Below the pieces are notes generated by a model that had not been told where the DNA came from, searched no databases, and saw only the letters and a program-made list of their open reading frames with translations. A stretch of DNA of 64,000 nucleotides from VRUE01 sp963703335 (GTDB lineage Bacteria; Actinomycetota; Thermoleophilia; Solirubrobacterales; 70-9): assembly GCA_963703335.1 (NCBI GenBank), contig OY969812.1:1984001-2048000 (forward strand), written 5' to 3'. The position numbers and the translations under genes were made by a program. This document shows, one piece after another, positions 26,161 through 35,600 of the stretch (positions within the stretch are counted from its first letter, which is position 1; each line of letters starts with the position of its first letter).

Positions 26161-26642
26161 GCAGGCCCCGGCAGGTTGCTGTGATCGGTCCGTCGCGGTG
26201 CGAGCCCGGCTCCGAGGCGGCGCGGCTCGGCGAGGAGGTCGGCAGGCTGCTTGCCGAGGAGGGTGTGACGCTGGTCTGCGGCGGAATGAGCGGGGTGATG
26301 GAGTCGGCTTGCCGCGGGGCGAGCGAGGCGGGCGGCGAGGCGATCGGCATCGTCCCCGGTCATGAGGTCACCGAAGCGAACGAGTTCTGCACGCATGTCG
26401 TCGCCACCGGGATCGGCTACGCGCGGAACTTGGCGGTCGTCTCCTCCGGGGAGGCGGTGATCGCGATCGGGGGCGAGTGGGGCACGCTCTCGGAGATCGG
26501 CCATGCTCGCGCGATCGACCGTACAGTGGTCGCCCTGCGCAGCTGGACCCTGAGTGGGCGCGAGCGCATGGAGAACGCCCCCGGTGTCCTCCTCGCCGAC
26601 TCGGCCCGCGAGGCGGTCGACTTGGCGCTTGAGTCGCTCTAA
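26157..26642 (+). CDS. LOG/SLOG-family nucleotide-binding protein
   Basis: A 161-residue Rossmann-like protein of the lysine-decarboxylase/LOG group (TIGR00725-like). Seen: VAVIGPSRC at the N-terminus, LVCGGMSGVMESACRGA, GIVPGHE, and IAIGGEWGTLSEIGHARA, the glycine-rich phosphoribosyl-binding segment. True LOG enzymes release cytokinin bases from their nucleotides; this short subgroup has no proven reaction. ATG 26157 overlaps the helicase stop. Together with the two genes before it this is a compact three-gene unit. Confidence 0.8.
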   Translation: MSRPRQVAVIGPSRCEPGSEAARLGEEVGRLLAEEGVTLVCGGMSGVMESACRGASEAGGEAIGIVPGHEVTEANEFCTHVVATGIGYARNLAVVSSGEAVIAIGGEWGTLSEIGHARAIDRTVVALRSWTLSGRERMENAPGVLLADSAREAVDLALESL

Positions 26643-26643
26643 T

Positions 26644-26649
26644 TAAGAT
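26644..26649 (+). promoter_or_regulatory. Leaderless -10 box of the methyltransferase gene
   Basis: TAAGAT 6 nt before ATG 26656, with TTGGCG about 17 nt further upstream as a possible -35. Confidence 0.5.
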
Positions 26650-26655
26650 CACCCG

Positions 26656-27420
26656 ATGTACGAGGACTCGATCCGCGCGGAGTTCACGCGCCAGTCGCAG
26701 TCGTTTGGCAACTCTGCGGCGATGACGTCGACGCAAACGCTCGGCGCGCTGATCGAGCTGGTGCCCGAGGATGGGCAGGCTCGGTGGATTGACGTCGCCT
26801 GCGGTCCGGGAGTTATCTCGCGGGCGATGGCAAGCCGGGTGGGCTCGGTGAACGGCGTCGACCTGACGCCGGCGATGATCGAAGAGGCTGAACGGCGGGC
26901 GAGCGAGGACGGAATCGACAACGTCAGCTTCGCGCTCGGCGACGCCACCGCGCTTGACTTCCCCGACGCCTCGTTCGACGGCGCGATCACCCGTCTCAGC
27001 CTGCACCACATTCCGGCCCCCGGAAGAGTCGTGGCGGAGATGGCTCGCGTGGTTCGGCCGGGCGGCTGGGTTGCGGTCAGCGACCTTGCCGCCGACGAGG
27101 ACGGTGAAGCTACGGCTTGGCGCGAGGAGATCGAGCGACTGCGCGATCCGTCGCATTGGGCCTGCAAGACGCCGGAGCAGCTGCGGAGGATGGGCGCCGC
27201 AGCGGGGCTCATCGTCGAGCACGAAGACTTGGTGCAAGTCGACATCGACTTCGACGACTGGCTCGAGCGAGGCTCGGGCGGGCAAGCCGCCGCCGGGCTG
27301 GTCGCGCGACTGCTGGACGAACAGCCCCCCAGCGCCGAGAGCTTCCGAGTCGTCGAGAGCAAGGACGGCCGGCGGCTCCTGCAGAACTACTGGCTCGCCC
27401 GCTGGCGCCGCCCCAGCTGA
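26656..27420 (+). CDS. SAM-dependent methyltransferase, class I
   Basis: A 254-residue UbiE/COQ5-like methyltransferase. SAM-binding motif I is WIDVACGPGVISRAM, post-I acidic end NGVDLTPAMIEEA, motif II LGDATALDFPDASFDGAI, then ITRLSLHHIPAPG and VVRPGGWVAVSD. The substrate is unknown. Its last 34 nt overlap the end of the convergent GH15-like gene. Confidence 0.88.
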   Translation: MYEDSIRAEFTRQSQSFGNSAAMTSTQTLGALIELVPEDGQARWIDVACGPGVISRAMASRVGSVNGVDLTPAMIEEAERRASEDGIDNVSFALGDATALDFPDASFDGAITRLSLHHIPAPGRVVAEMARVVRPGGWVAVSDLAADEDGEATAWREEIERLRDPSHWACKTPEQLRRMGAAAGLIVEHEDLVQVDIDFDDWLERGSGGQAAAGLVARLLDEQPPSAESFRVVESKDGRRLLQNYWLARWRRPS

Positions 27421-28523
27421 GTCCCCACAGCAGTTCGAGGCCAAAGCTCCCGCAGGGCGAGGATCGCGAAGGCGTGGGACCAGGCCAGCGGCGTCGTCGA
27501 GGTGGGGATGCCGGTGTGGGCGTCGACGCGCTCGGGGAGCATTCCGGCGGGAGTGGCGGCGCGGCGAAGCGCGGCCATCAGGCGCAGCGCGGCCGAGCGC
27601 TCGCCGAGCGCGGCGAGGCTCCAGGCGGTCCAGGCTGTGGGCGCTGTCCATGGATCCACCCCGCCGTCCCAGTCCTCTGAGGGGACCAGCCCGAAAGGGC
27701 CGCTGCGCGCGGTAAAGCGCAGCAGCGTGCGGCGGACGAGCGGGTAGAGCACGGGATGGGGGAAAGGGCGCACCGCCCAGGCCGCGGCCGAGTCGATCCC
27801 CGAGCCGGGGTCATCGGTGCGGCGCGCAAGCGTTCCCGCGGGGGTCGCGAACGAAGCCCGGATGTCTGCTGCGCCGGAGGCGATCGCATTGCCGATGAAG
27901 TCACCCTCGCCACTCTCCTGGTAGTCGGCCAGCTTGCGCCACGGCCACTCCGCCGCTGTCTCCGGCAGTCTCGCCGCGCGAGCGGCGACGGCCACCCACC
28001 CCGCCGCGTCCCCCTGCGCGGCACGCCCGTCGACCGGCTCTCCGTCCGGCTGGAACCGGGCCGCGGCGCCGAGGTCGAGTCCCCGCAAGAAGCGCACGAT
28101 GCTTCGTGCTTCACGCCGGTACCCCGCTGCGGCAAGTGCCAATGCGACCGTCCCGGCGTCGCGCGGCCAGACGTAGGCCCAGCCCTCGCGCGCCCCGGCG
28201 AGGACAGCTCCCGTGCGCGCGTTCGAGAGCGCATGCAGGACGAGCAGGGACTGGCGGTACATCCGCCGCGCCCACTCCGGCGCTCCCTGTCCCAGTGGTC
28301 GCGCGGCCGCAAGCCAGTCCGGATCGGGCTGCACAACGCCTGGGTCCCCGAGCGAGCGAACCGTGACGACCCGCTCCCTGCCGAAGCGAGCATCCGTCTT
28401 CAGCGCGTTGGAGCCCGGCAGATAGCGCTGTCGGATCGAGTCCGCCCCTGATCCACCGGAAGCAAGCGCCGCCCCAACCACGACGAGGACCACCAATCCC
28501 ACCGCGCCGCGCAACCATTTCAT
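27387..28523 (-). CDS. GH15-like (alpha/alpha) glycoside hydrolase, exported
   Basis: A 378-residue protein with an N-terminal signal/anchor (LRGAVGLVVLVVVGAALASGG) and a six-hairpin fold like glucoamylases: WAYVWPRDAGTVALAL, a PSEDWDGG segment holding a candidate catalytic Glu, TAPTAWTAWSLAAL, and LPERVDAHTGIPTSTTPLAWSHAFAILAL with the second carboxylate. Compared with full GH15 enzymes it lacks the N-terminal beta-sandwich domain. The substrate is probably an alpha-glucan or trehalose-like sugar, by inference. The 3' end overlaps the methyltransferase gene by 34 nt. Confidence 0.75.
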   Translation of the reverse strand: MKWLRGAVGLVVLVVVGAALASGGSGADSIRQRYLPGSNALKTDARFGRERVVTVRSLGDPGVVQPDPDWLAAARPLGQGAPEWARRMYRQSLLVLHALSNARTGAVLAGAREGWAYVWPRDAGTVALALAAAGYRREARSIVRFLRGLDLGAAARFQPDGEPVDGRAAQGDAAGWVAVAARAARLPETAAEWPWRKLADYQESGEGDFIGNAIASGAADIRASFATPAGTLARRTDDPGSGIDSAAAWAVRPFPHPVLYPLVRRTLLRFTARSGPFGLVPSEDWDGGVDPWTAPTAWTAWSLAALGERSAALRLMAALRRAATPAGMLPERVDAHTGIPTSTTPLAWSHAFAILALRELWPRTAVGTQLGRRQRASQ

Positions 28524-28596
28524 CGAGCGAATGCAATCAGCCCCGTTCCCTCCCGGTCGCTAGCCTTCCCCCTTGCGCGGCCCACCGCGCTTCCCA

Positions 28597-28669
28597 GGCG
28601 AGGTAGCTCAGTTGGTAGAGCACACGACTGAAAATCGTGGTGTCGTGGGTTCGATTCCCACCCTCGCCA
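28597..28669 (+). tRNA. tRNA-Phe (GAA)
   Basis: All four arms fold: acceptor GGCGAGG/CCTCGCC, D arm GCTC-AGTTGGTA-GAGC, anticodon stem CACGA/TCGTG with loop CTGAAAA (anticodon GAA), 5-nt variable region, T arm GTGGG-TTCGATT-CCCAC, discriminator A at 28669. CCA is not encoded. It starts 73 nt upstream of the GH15-like gene's 5' end on the other strand. Confidence 0.97.
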
Positions 28670-28779
28670 TCCACGGACAGCCAGCCTCTCGCCACATGCC
28701 TGCGCATGCCCGGCCGCATCGCGGTCCCGCTTGCTCGACGAGCTTGGCGCGCCGGCTGAGTGAGCGCTCCGCGCCGTCA

Positions 28780-28785
28780 TAGACT
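28780..28785 (+). promoter_or_regulatory. Leaderless -10 box of the 59-codon gene
   Basis: TAGACT 9 nt before TTG 28795; identical to the boxes at 6734, 44373 and 58524. Confidence 0.5.
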
Positions 28786-28794
28786 CACGCGGCG

Positions 28795-28974
28795 TTGGCC
28801 CGCAAGCGCGACATCAAGCAGTTCAGGCAAGCCTGCAAAGAGGTCGGACTGGCGCCTCGCGAGCGCTACGAGGCAAGTGAGGATCTGCATGCAGAGAAGG
28901 GGGAATCAGGCGTGCAGGCGCATATGAGCTATGGCGAGCTGTTGGCCTGGCTGCGACAATGGAGACAGCGCTAA
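28795..28974 (+). CDS. Small charged protein of 59 residues, unknown function
   Basis: Starts at TTG and runs to TAA 28972. The start is fixed by a TAGACT box 9 nt upstream. The product is strongly charged (starts ARKRDIKQFRQACKEVGL, contains EDLHAEKGE, ends HMSYGELLAWLRQWRQR). The pattern of an RxxF helix, a Gly-Leu turn and an xYxELLxxL helix loosely recalls short C-terminal modules found next to immunity-like genes in polymorphic toxin loci; that is a weak inference. Its stop overlaps the next start as TAATG, so both are one operon behind tRNA-Phe. Confidence 0.6.
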   Translation: MARKRDIKQFRQACKEVGLAPRERYEASEDLHAEKGESGVQAHMSYGELLAWLRQWRQR

Positions 28975-29243
28975 TGGCAACCGTCGTAGATCTAGATGCT
29001 TCGCCCGTCAATGTCCTACGCTCGATGCGCGGGTCGATCGTTGATGCCAAAAAGGCGTATCCCGATGTGCTTCATGTCGAGATCCGCGATCCCGCTGGCG
29101 AGTTGTGGCGACTCGCGACCCAGGACGCCGAGTGGTCTCCCGCTGATCCTCCGGAGCTGGTCGGCCAGGCGATTGAGGACGCGGAAATCGATGAGGACTC
29201 CGGCGAGCTGCGCTGCAAGCTCTCCGGCGGATTCTGTCCTTGA
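28974..29243 (+). CDS. Acidic protein of unknown function, probably frameshifted at its 3' end
   Basis: An 89-residue acidic protein (MATVVDLDASPVNVLRSM..., VEIRDPAGELWRLATQD, IEDAEIDEDSGELRCKLSGG). I know no family for it. ATG 28974 overlaps the preceding stop. After GGF it stops at 29243, but one frame over, SVLDVRPGSAHEADDDPPNWELITPGGVLLEFGPGVRWQI continues to a stop at 29388 with matching acidic composition and GC-rich third positions. The native protein may thus be about 137 residues, broken by a single-base slip near 29236. The gene pair might be a toxin/immunity or antitoxin unit; there is no direct evidence. Confidence 0.55.
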   Translation: MATVVDLDASPVNVLRSMRGSIVDAKKAYPDVLHVEIRDPAGELWRLATQDAEWSPADPPELVGQAIEDAEIDEDSGELRCKLSGGFCP

Positions 29244-29399
29244 CGTACGACCGGGAAGCGCCCATGAGGCGGACGACGATCCGCCGAATTGGGAGTTGAT
29301 CACTCCGGGGGGCGTCCTCTTGGAGTTCGGACCCGGCGTTCGCTGGCAGATCAGCAGTGCCGATACTCCGGCGTCGTCTCGTCGCTGATCGCGCCTCGG

Positions 29400-29551
29400 G
29401 CCTCGCGTAGTCGAGGCGAGTTTGCTCATTTCGTTTGGGCGACGAGAAGTCCCTTCGTCGTCGCCGCAAATGGCGATTCCAGAGGTGATCGCTTCCGGCA
29501 TTCGCCACGTTGGCGCGGCCCAGGCCGCGCCGTCCTTTTAGGACCTTTTTT
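29400..29551 (+). ncRNA. Structured leader or small RNA ending in an intrinsic terminator
   Basis: The 241-nt gap before the giant exoprotein gene holds five consecutive hairpins: 29400-29417 (GCCTCG/CGAGGC), 29440-29460 (CGACGA/TCGTCG), 29462-29475 (CGCC/GGCG), 29512-29531 (GGCGCGGC/GCCGCGCC) and 29532-29544 (GTCC/GGAC), the last followed by six Ts. I could not match it to a known riboswitch class. It may be a regulatory leader of the downstream gene, or merely the terminator region of the mini-operon. Confidence 0.4.
29512..29551 (+). terminator. Intrinsic terminator upstream of the giant gene
   Basis: An 8-bp GC hairpin (29512-29531) and a 4-bp hairpin (29532-29544) followed by T29546-T29551. 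It is the only clear hairpin-plus-T-tract terminator I see in the window. Confidence 0.6.
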
Positions 29552-29629
29552 CGTACTCAATGTCTAGAAGTCCAGCCGCGGGGCGGTCGTTCGTTTGGTG
29601 TGTGGGACTCACATATCGCCCGATCCACG

Positions 29630-32600
29630 ATGCAGATTTGTCTGGGCGTATTCGGGCGCTTGCTGGTCGTGCTGGCGCTCTCCGCCTTTGCGCTGTCCGC
29701 TTTTGCCGGGCGGGCTGCTGCGGCGCCGTGCGACCCACCCGTCACCAATGTCATCGCTTGTGAGAACTCGAAGCCGGGGAATCCTCCGAGCGAATGGGAC
29801 GTCAGCGGTTCGGGGGATTCGAGCATCCAGGGCTTTGCCACCGACATCAGCGTCGATCAGGGGCAGACGGTCCGCTTCAAGGTCGATACCCCCTCGAGCG
29901 ACTACCGCCTCGACATCTACCGGATGGGCTACTACGGCGGCCAGGGCGCGCGCAAGGTGGCCACGGTCCAGCCCTCGGTGTCCTTGCCGCAGTCCCAGCC
30001 TTCGTGCCTGAGCCAGTCCGCCACCGGGCTGACCGATTGCGGCAACTGGGCCCAGTCGGCCTCCTGGGCGGTGCCCGCCGATGCAGTCTCGGGGATCTAC
30101 TTCGCCAAGCTCGTGCGCGAGGACGTCAGCTCGGGTGGAAGCCACATCCTCTTCGTCGTCCGCGATGACGACGGGCACTCCAACCTCCTCTTTCAGACCT
30201 CCGACACCACCTGGCAGGCCTACAACCAATATGGCGGCAACAGTCTCTACGTAGGCGGGCCCGGCACCAATCCGGGCCGCGCCTACAAGGTCAGCTACAA
30301 CCGCCCCCTCACCGTCCGCGGCACTACCTCCGAAGACTCGCCGTTCAACGCCGAGTACCCGATGGTCCGCTGGCTTGAGCGAAACGGCTATGACGTCAGC
30401 TACTCCACCGGAATCGACAGCGATCGCCGTGGCGCCGAGATCCTCGAGCACAAAGCCTTCCTCTCGGTCGGCCATGACGAGTACTGGTCGGGGACCCAGC
30501 GGGCGAATGTCGAGGCCGCCCGCGCGGCCGGCGTCAACCTCGCCTTCTTCAGCGGCAACGAGATCTTTTGGAAGACGCGCTGGGAAAACAGCATCGACGG
30601 CTCCAGCACCGACCACCGCACCCTGGTCTGTTACAAGGAGACCCACGCCAACGCCAAGATTGACCCGACCTCCACATGGACCGGGACATGGCGGGATCCC
30701 CGCTTCAGCCCGCCGGCCGACGGCGGTCGCCCCGAGAACTCGCTGAGCGGCACGATCTTCATGGTCAACTCCGGCACGACCGCGATCCAGGTCCCTGCCA
30801 CAGACGGCAAGATGCGGCTTTGGCGCAACACGAGCATCGCCTCGCTGGCGCCGGGCCAAACGGCGACGCTCTCCGCGAACACGCTCGGCTACGAGTGGGA
30901 CGAAGAGCTCGACAACGGCTCCCGCCCGGCTGGCTTGATCGATCTCTCCTCGACCAGCGCCAGCGTATCCCAGCGCCTCCTCGACCACGGCTCCAGCTAC
31001 GGCCCCGGCACCGCGACCCACCACCTGACGCTCTACCGCGCCCCCAGCGGCGCCCTGGTCTTCGGGGCAGGCACCATCCAGTGGCCCTGGGGATTGGACG
31101 GAACCCACGACCGCGGCGGCTCGACGGCGGACTCGCGGATGCAGCAGGCCACCGTCAACCTGTTTGCCGACATGGGCGTGCAGCCCGGCACCCTCCAGGC
31201 CGGCCTGGCGGCGGCTGCGCAGACCAAAGACACCCAGGCGCCGGCGACGACGATCACCAGCCCGCTGGCAGGAGCTGAAGTCCACAGCGGGACGCCGACC
31301 ACGATCAGCGGCACCGCCACCGACCCAGCGGGGGAGACGGAAGGCGGCCAGGTCGGCGGCGTCGAGGTCTCGGTCGACGGCGGCAATACCTGGCACCCCG
31401 CGATCGGGCGCGACAACTGGACTTACTCGTGGACGCCGGGAGCCACCGGAAACGCGACGATCAGGGTGCGCGCCACAGACGACAGCGGCAACCTCGAGAG
31501 CCCGGGCGCGCAGGTTGTCGTGAAAGTCGTCGCACAGAGCTGTCCTTGCTCGATCTGGGAAAGCTCTGTCACCGGCCCCCAGGATGCGGACACCCACGCG
31601 ACCGAAATCGGGACCAAGTTCCGCTCGGACACCGGCGGCTTCATCACCGGGGTGCGCTTCTACAAGACTTCCGGGAACACCGGTACCCACATCGGGCGCC
31701 TGTGGACGGTGGGGGGGACCCAGCTGGCGCAGGCTACCTTCAGCGGTGAGACCGGCTCCGGCTGGCAGCAGGTCAGCTTCGGCACGCCGGTGGCGATCAG
31801 CGCTAACACCACCTACGTCGCCTCTTATCACGCCCCGAGCGGCCACTATTCCTCGCTCTCGAGCTACTTTGCGCTCGTCGGTGTCGACAACCCACCGCTG
31901 CATGCCTTGGCCGACGGGGTCGATGGGCCCAACGGCGTCTACAAGTACGGCGCCTCCGGTTCGCTCTTCTCCGGCACCGGGCCCGACACGTTCAAATCGG
32001 AGGCCTATCTGGTCGACGTCGTCTTCAACCCCTCCGGCGACACGACTCCGCCGACGATCATCTCTCGCACTCCCGCCAGCGGCGCCACTGGCGTTGCAAG
32101 CACGAGCGACGTCACCGCGACCTTCAACGAGGTGATGGATTCGACGACGCTCAACGGCTCCACGGTTTCCCTGCGCGGCCCCGCAGGAGCCCTGGTGGCG
32201 GCAACCGTGAGCTACACCCCGGCCCAGCAGCTGGTGACCCTTGATCCGACTGCCTCGCTGCAGGACTCGACCACCTACACGGCGACGATCAAAGGTGGCC
32301 CGAGCGGGGTCGCCGACCTGGCCGGCAACCGGCTGGCAGCCGATTCGAGCTGGTCCTTCACGACTTCCGGGCCCCCGCCGCCTCCCCCGGACGAAGGGCC
32401 CGGCGGCCCGATCCTGGTGGTCTCGACCGCCGCCAACCCGTTCAGCCGCTACTACGCGGAGATCCTGCGATCCGAGGGACTGAACGAGTTCAAGGTCACC
32501 GACCTCGCGAACGTGAACCCCGCCATGCTGGGCGCCTATGACGTCGTGATTCTCGGCGAGGCCAGCTTGAGCGCTGCCCAGGTCACGACCCTGAGCAACT

Positions 32601-35600
32601 GGGTCCAGCAGGGCGGCAACCTGATCGCGATGCGTCCCGATCCGCAGCTCGCGGGCCTCCTCGGCCTCACCGTCACGCCCAGCGCGCTGGCCAACGGCTA
32701 TCTCAAAGTCGATACCACCACCGCCCCCGGCGCCGGCATCGTCGGCCAGACGATCCAGTTCCACGGCACCGCCGATCGCTACACGACAAACGGTGCGCAG
32801 GCGATCGCCACTCTTTATGCCAGCGCCGAAGGTGCCACGACCAATCCTGCAGTGACCCTGCGCAGTGTCGGGACGAACGGGGGACAGGCCGCCGCCTTCA
32901 CCTACGACCTCGCCAAGTCAATCGTCTACACACGCCAGGGCAACCCCGCATGGGCCGGCGACGAGCGCGACGGCACTAACCCGATCCGCTCCGATGATCT
33001 CTTCTTTGGCGCCAAGCAGGGTGACGTCCAGCCCGACTGGGTCGACCTGAGCAAGGTCGCGATACCGCAGGCCGACGAGCAACAGCGGCTGTTGAAGAAT
33101 TTGATCGAGGAGGTGAACCTGGATCGCAAGCCGCTGCCGAGCTTCTGGTTCCTGCCGCGCGACGAGAAGGCGGCCGTCGTGATGAGCGGCGACGACCATG
33201 GAAACGGCGGCACCGCCGGTCGCTTTGACCAGTTCATCGCCGACAGCCCGCCGGGCTGCGTGGTCGCCGATTGGGAGTGCGTCAGGGGGACCTCCTATAT
33301 CTACCCGAGCACCCCGCTGCTCAGCAGCGCCAAAGCGACCGCCTACCAGAGCGCGGGCTTCGAGATCGGCCTGCACCTGTCCACCAACTGCGCAAACTGG
33401 TCCGACCGAGCCCAGTTGGAATCCCTCTACACCAGCCAGCTCACGGCGCTGGCGGCGAACTATCCGGGCCTCAACCCGCCCACCACCAACCGGACACACT
33501 GCATCGCATGGAGCGACTGGGCGACGCAGCCGAAGGTGGAGCTCCAGAACGGGATTCGCCTCGACACCAACTACTACTACTGGCCGCCGGAATGGACTCA
33601 GAACCGCCCCGGGATGTTCACCGGCTCGGGCATGCCGATGCGCTTCGCCGACCTCGACGGGTCGATGATCGACGTCTACCAGGCCGCCACCCAGATGACC
33701 GACGAGTCCGGGCAGTCCTACCCGTTCACCATCGACACCCTGCTCGATCGTGCCCTGGGCCCCGAGGGCTACTACGGCGTCTTCACCGCCAACATGCACA
33801 CCGACAACCCTGTCTCCAGCGGCTCGGACGCGATCGTCGGCTCGGCGCTGGCACGCGGCGTGCCGATCGTCTCGGCGGCCCAGATGCTGACCTGGCTGGA
33901 CGGCCGCAACGGCTCCTCCTTCAGCTCGGTCGCATGGAACGGGAGCAAGCTCAGCTTCGCGATCGACCACGCGGCGGGGGCCAACGGCCTGCGCGCAATG
34001 GTTCCGACCGCCTCCGCGGTCGGGCTCCTGACCGGTGTCAAGCTGAATGGATCTCCGATCACGACGACGACCCGGACGGTCAAGGGCCGGGAGTACGCAT
34101 TCTTCGATGCGGCATCCGGCTCCTATGAAGCGACATACGCGGTCGACGACACGGCTCCCGCGATCTCCAACGTCGCGCATGCGGTCTCGGGTGACGGCAC
34201 GGCGACGATCACCTGGGACACCAACGAGATCTCCGACTCGCGGGTCGATTTCGGCACCGACCCCAATTCCCTGACCGCCAGCGAGAGCAGTCCCACGCTC
34301 CTCACCTCCCACAGCGTGCAGCTCAGTGGGCTGAGCGCGAGCACGACCTACTACTACCGGGTCACCTCGGCGGACGCCGCGGCCAACTCGCGCACAGACC
34401 CTGCGCCGCCGGCCCAACCAAGGACATTCACGACCCCCAGCCTGAGCTTTGCCGACACCACCGTTGCCGATTTCACCGCGGGCTCCCCAGACGCGAACGC
34501 TCGGATCTCGCAGACCGGCGATGGCGAGCTGATCCTGAAGCCGACGGAGGGTGACGAGTTCTCGGCCGGGCCGGGCCTGCCGGCCGGTTGGGCCAGCTGC
34601 CCATGGACAGCTCCGGAGACCTGCGCCCCCGGGAGCGGTGCCACGGTCTCGGGCGGGAGCCTCCATGTCAACGGCACCTACGCCCGGACTGTCGCGACCT
34701 ATGGGTCGGGACGCAGCCTCGAATTCGTCGCCAGCTTCGGCGCCCAGAGCTTCGAGCACGCTGGCTTCGGGGTCGATCTCAACAAATCGGCCAACTGGGC
34801 GATCTACAGCGTGCAGTCCAACGGCACTTTTGCCGCCCGCACCAGCAACAACGGGGCGGCAACGGTGACGCAGCTCTCCAGTGCTCTGCTGGGCTCACCT
34901 CATCGCTACCGAATCGAGTGGGGCGCGACCGATGTCCGCTACTACGTCGACGGGGCGCTTGTCGCCACCCACACCGCCAGCTTCGGCGCGACGCAGATGC
35001 GCCCGATCGTGAGCGACTTCAATGCGGCGATTCCGGAGCTCTCCGTCGATTGGCTCCGCATGAGCGCCTACGCCAGCTCGGCCACCTTCGACTCGCGCGT
35101 GTTCGATGCAGGGGCTGGAGAGAGCACCAACTGGGGAGCCCTCAGCTGGAACGCCTCTACGCCATCGGGCACCGGTGCCGCCCTCAGTGTCCGCACCGGC
35201 GACACGGCGATTCCGGACGCGAGCTGGACCGCGTTCAGCCAGGTCGCCTCGAGCGGCGACGACATCCCCGGCAGCTCGCGCTACCTCCAGTACCGCGTGC
35301 AGCTGACCACGGCCGACCCGGCACAGACACCCGCCCTCAGCGACGTCTCGATCGCCTACTCGACCACGCCCATAGCGACCGCGCCAGAGACCACGATCGA
35401 CTCCGGTCCCAGCGGCGCGACCGAAGACTCGACTCCCACCTTCACCTTCCACTCCTCGCTGGCCGGCTCGACCTTCGCATGCTCGATCGACACCGGCACC
35501 CCCAACTTCTCGCCCTGCTCGGGCCCCGGCGCCGCCCACACTCCCGCGAGCCCGCTTCCCGACGGCTCCTACACCTTCCGGGTCCAGGCCACCGCTGCCG

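Noticed and set aside
29609..32764. A 1051-codon open frame on the minus strand opposite the giant gene
   Set aside because: The plus strand encodes recognisable domains with a signal peptide; the antisense product has no known motif and is a by-product of GC-rich codon use.
32918..34759. A 613-codon minus-strand open frame
   Set aside because: Same reason: mirror of the coding strand, no domain, no promoter or ribosome-binding site.
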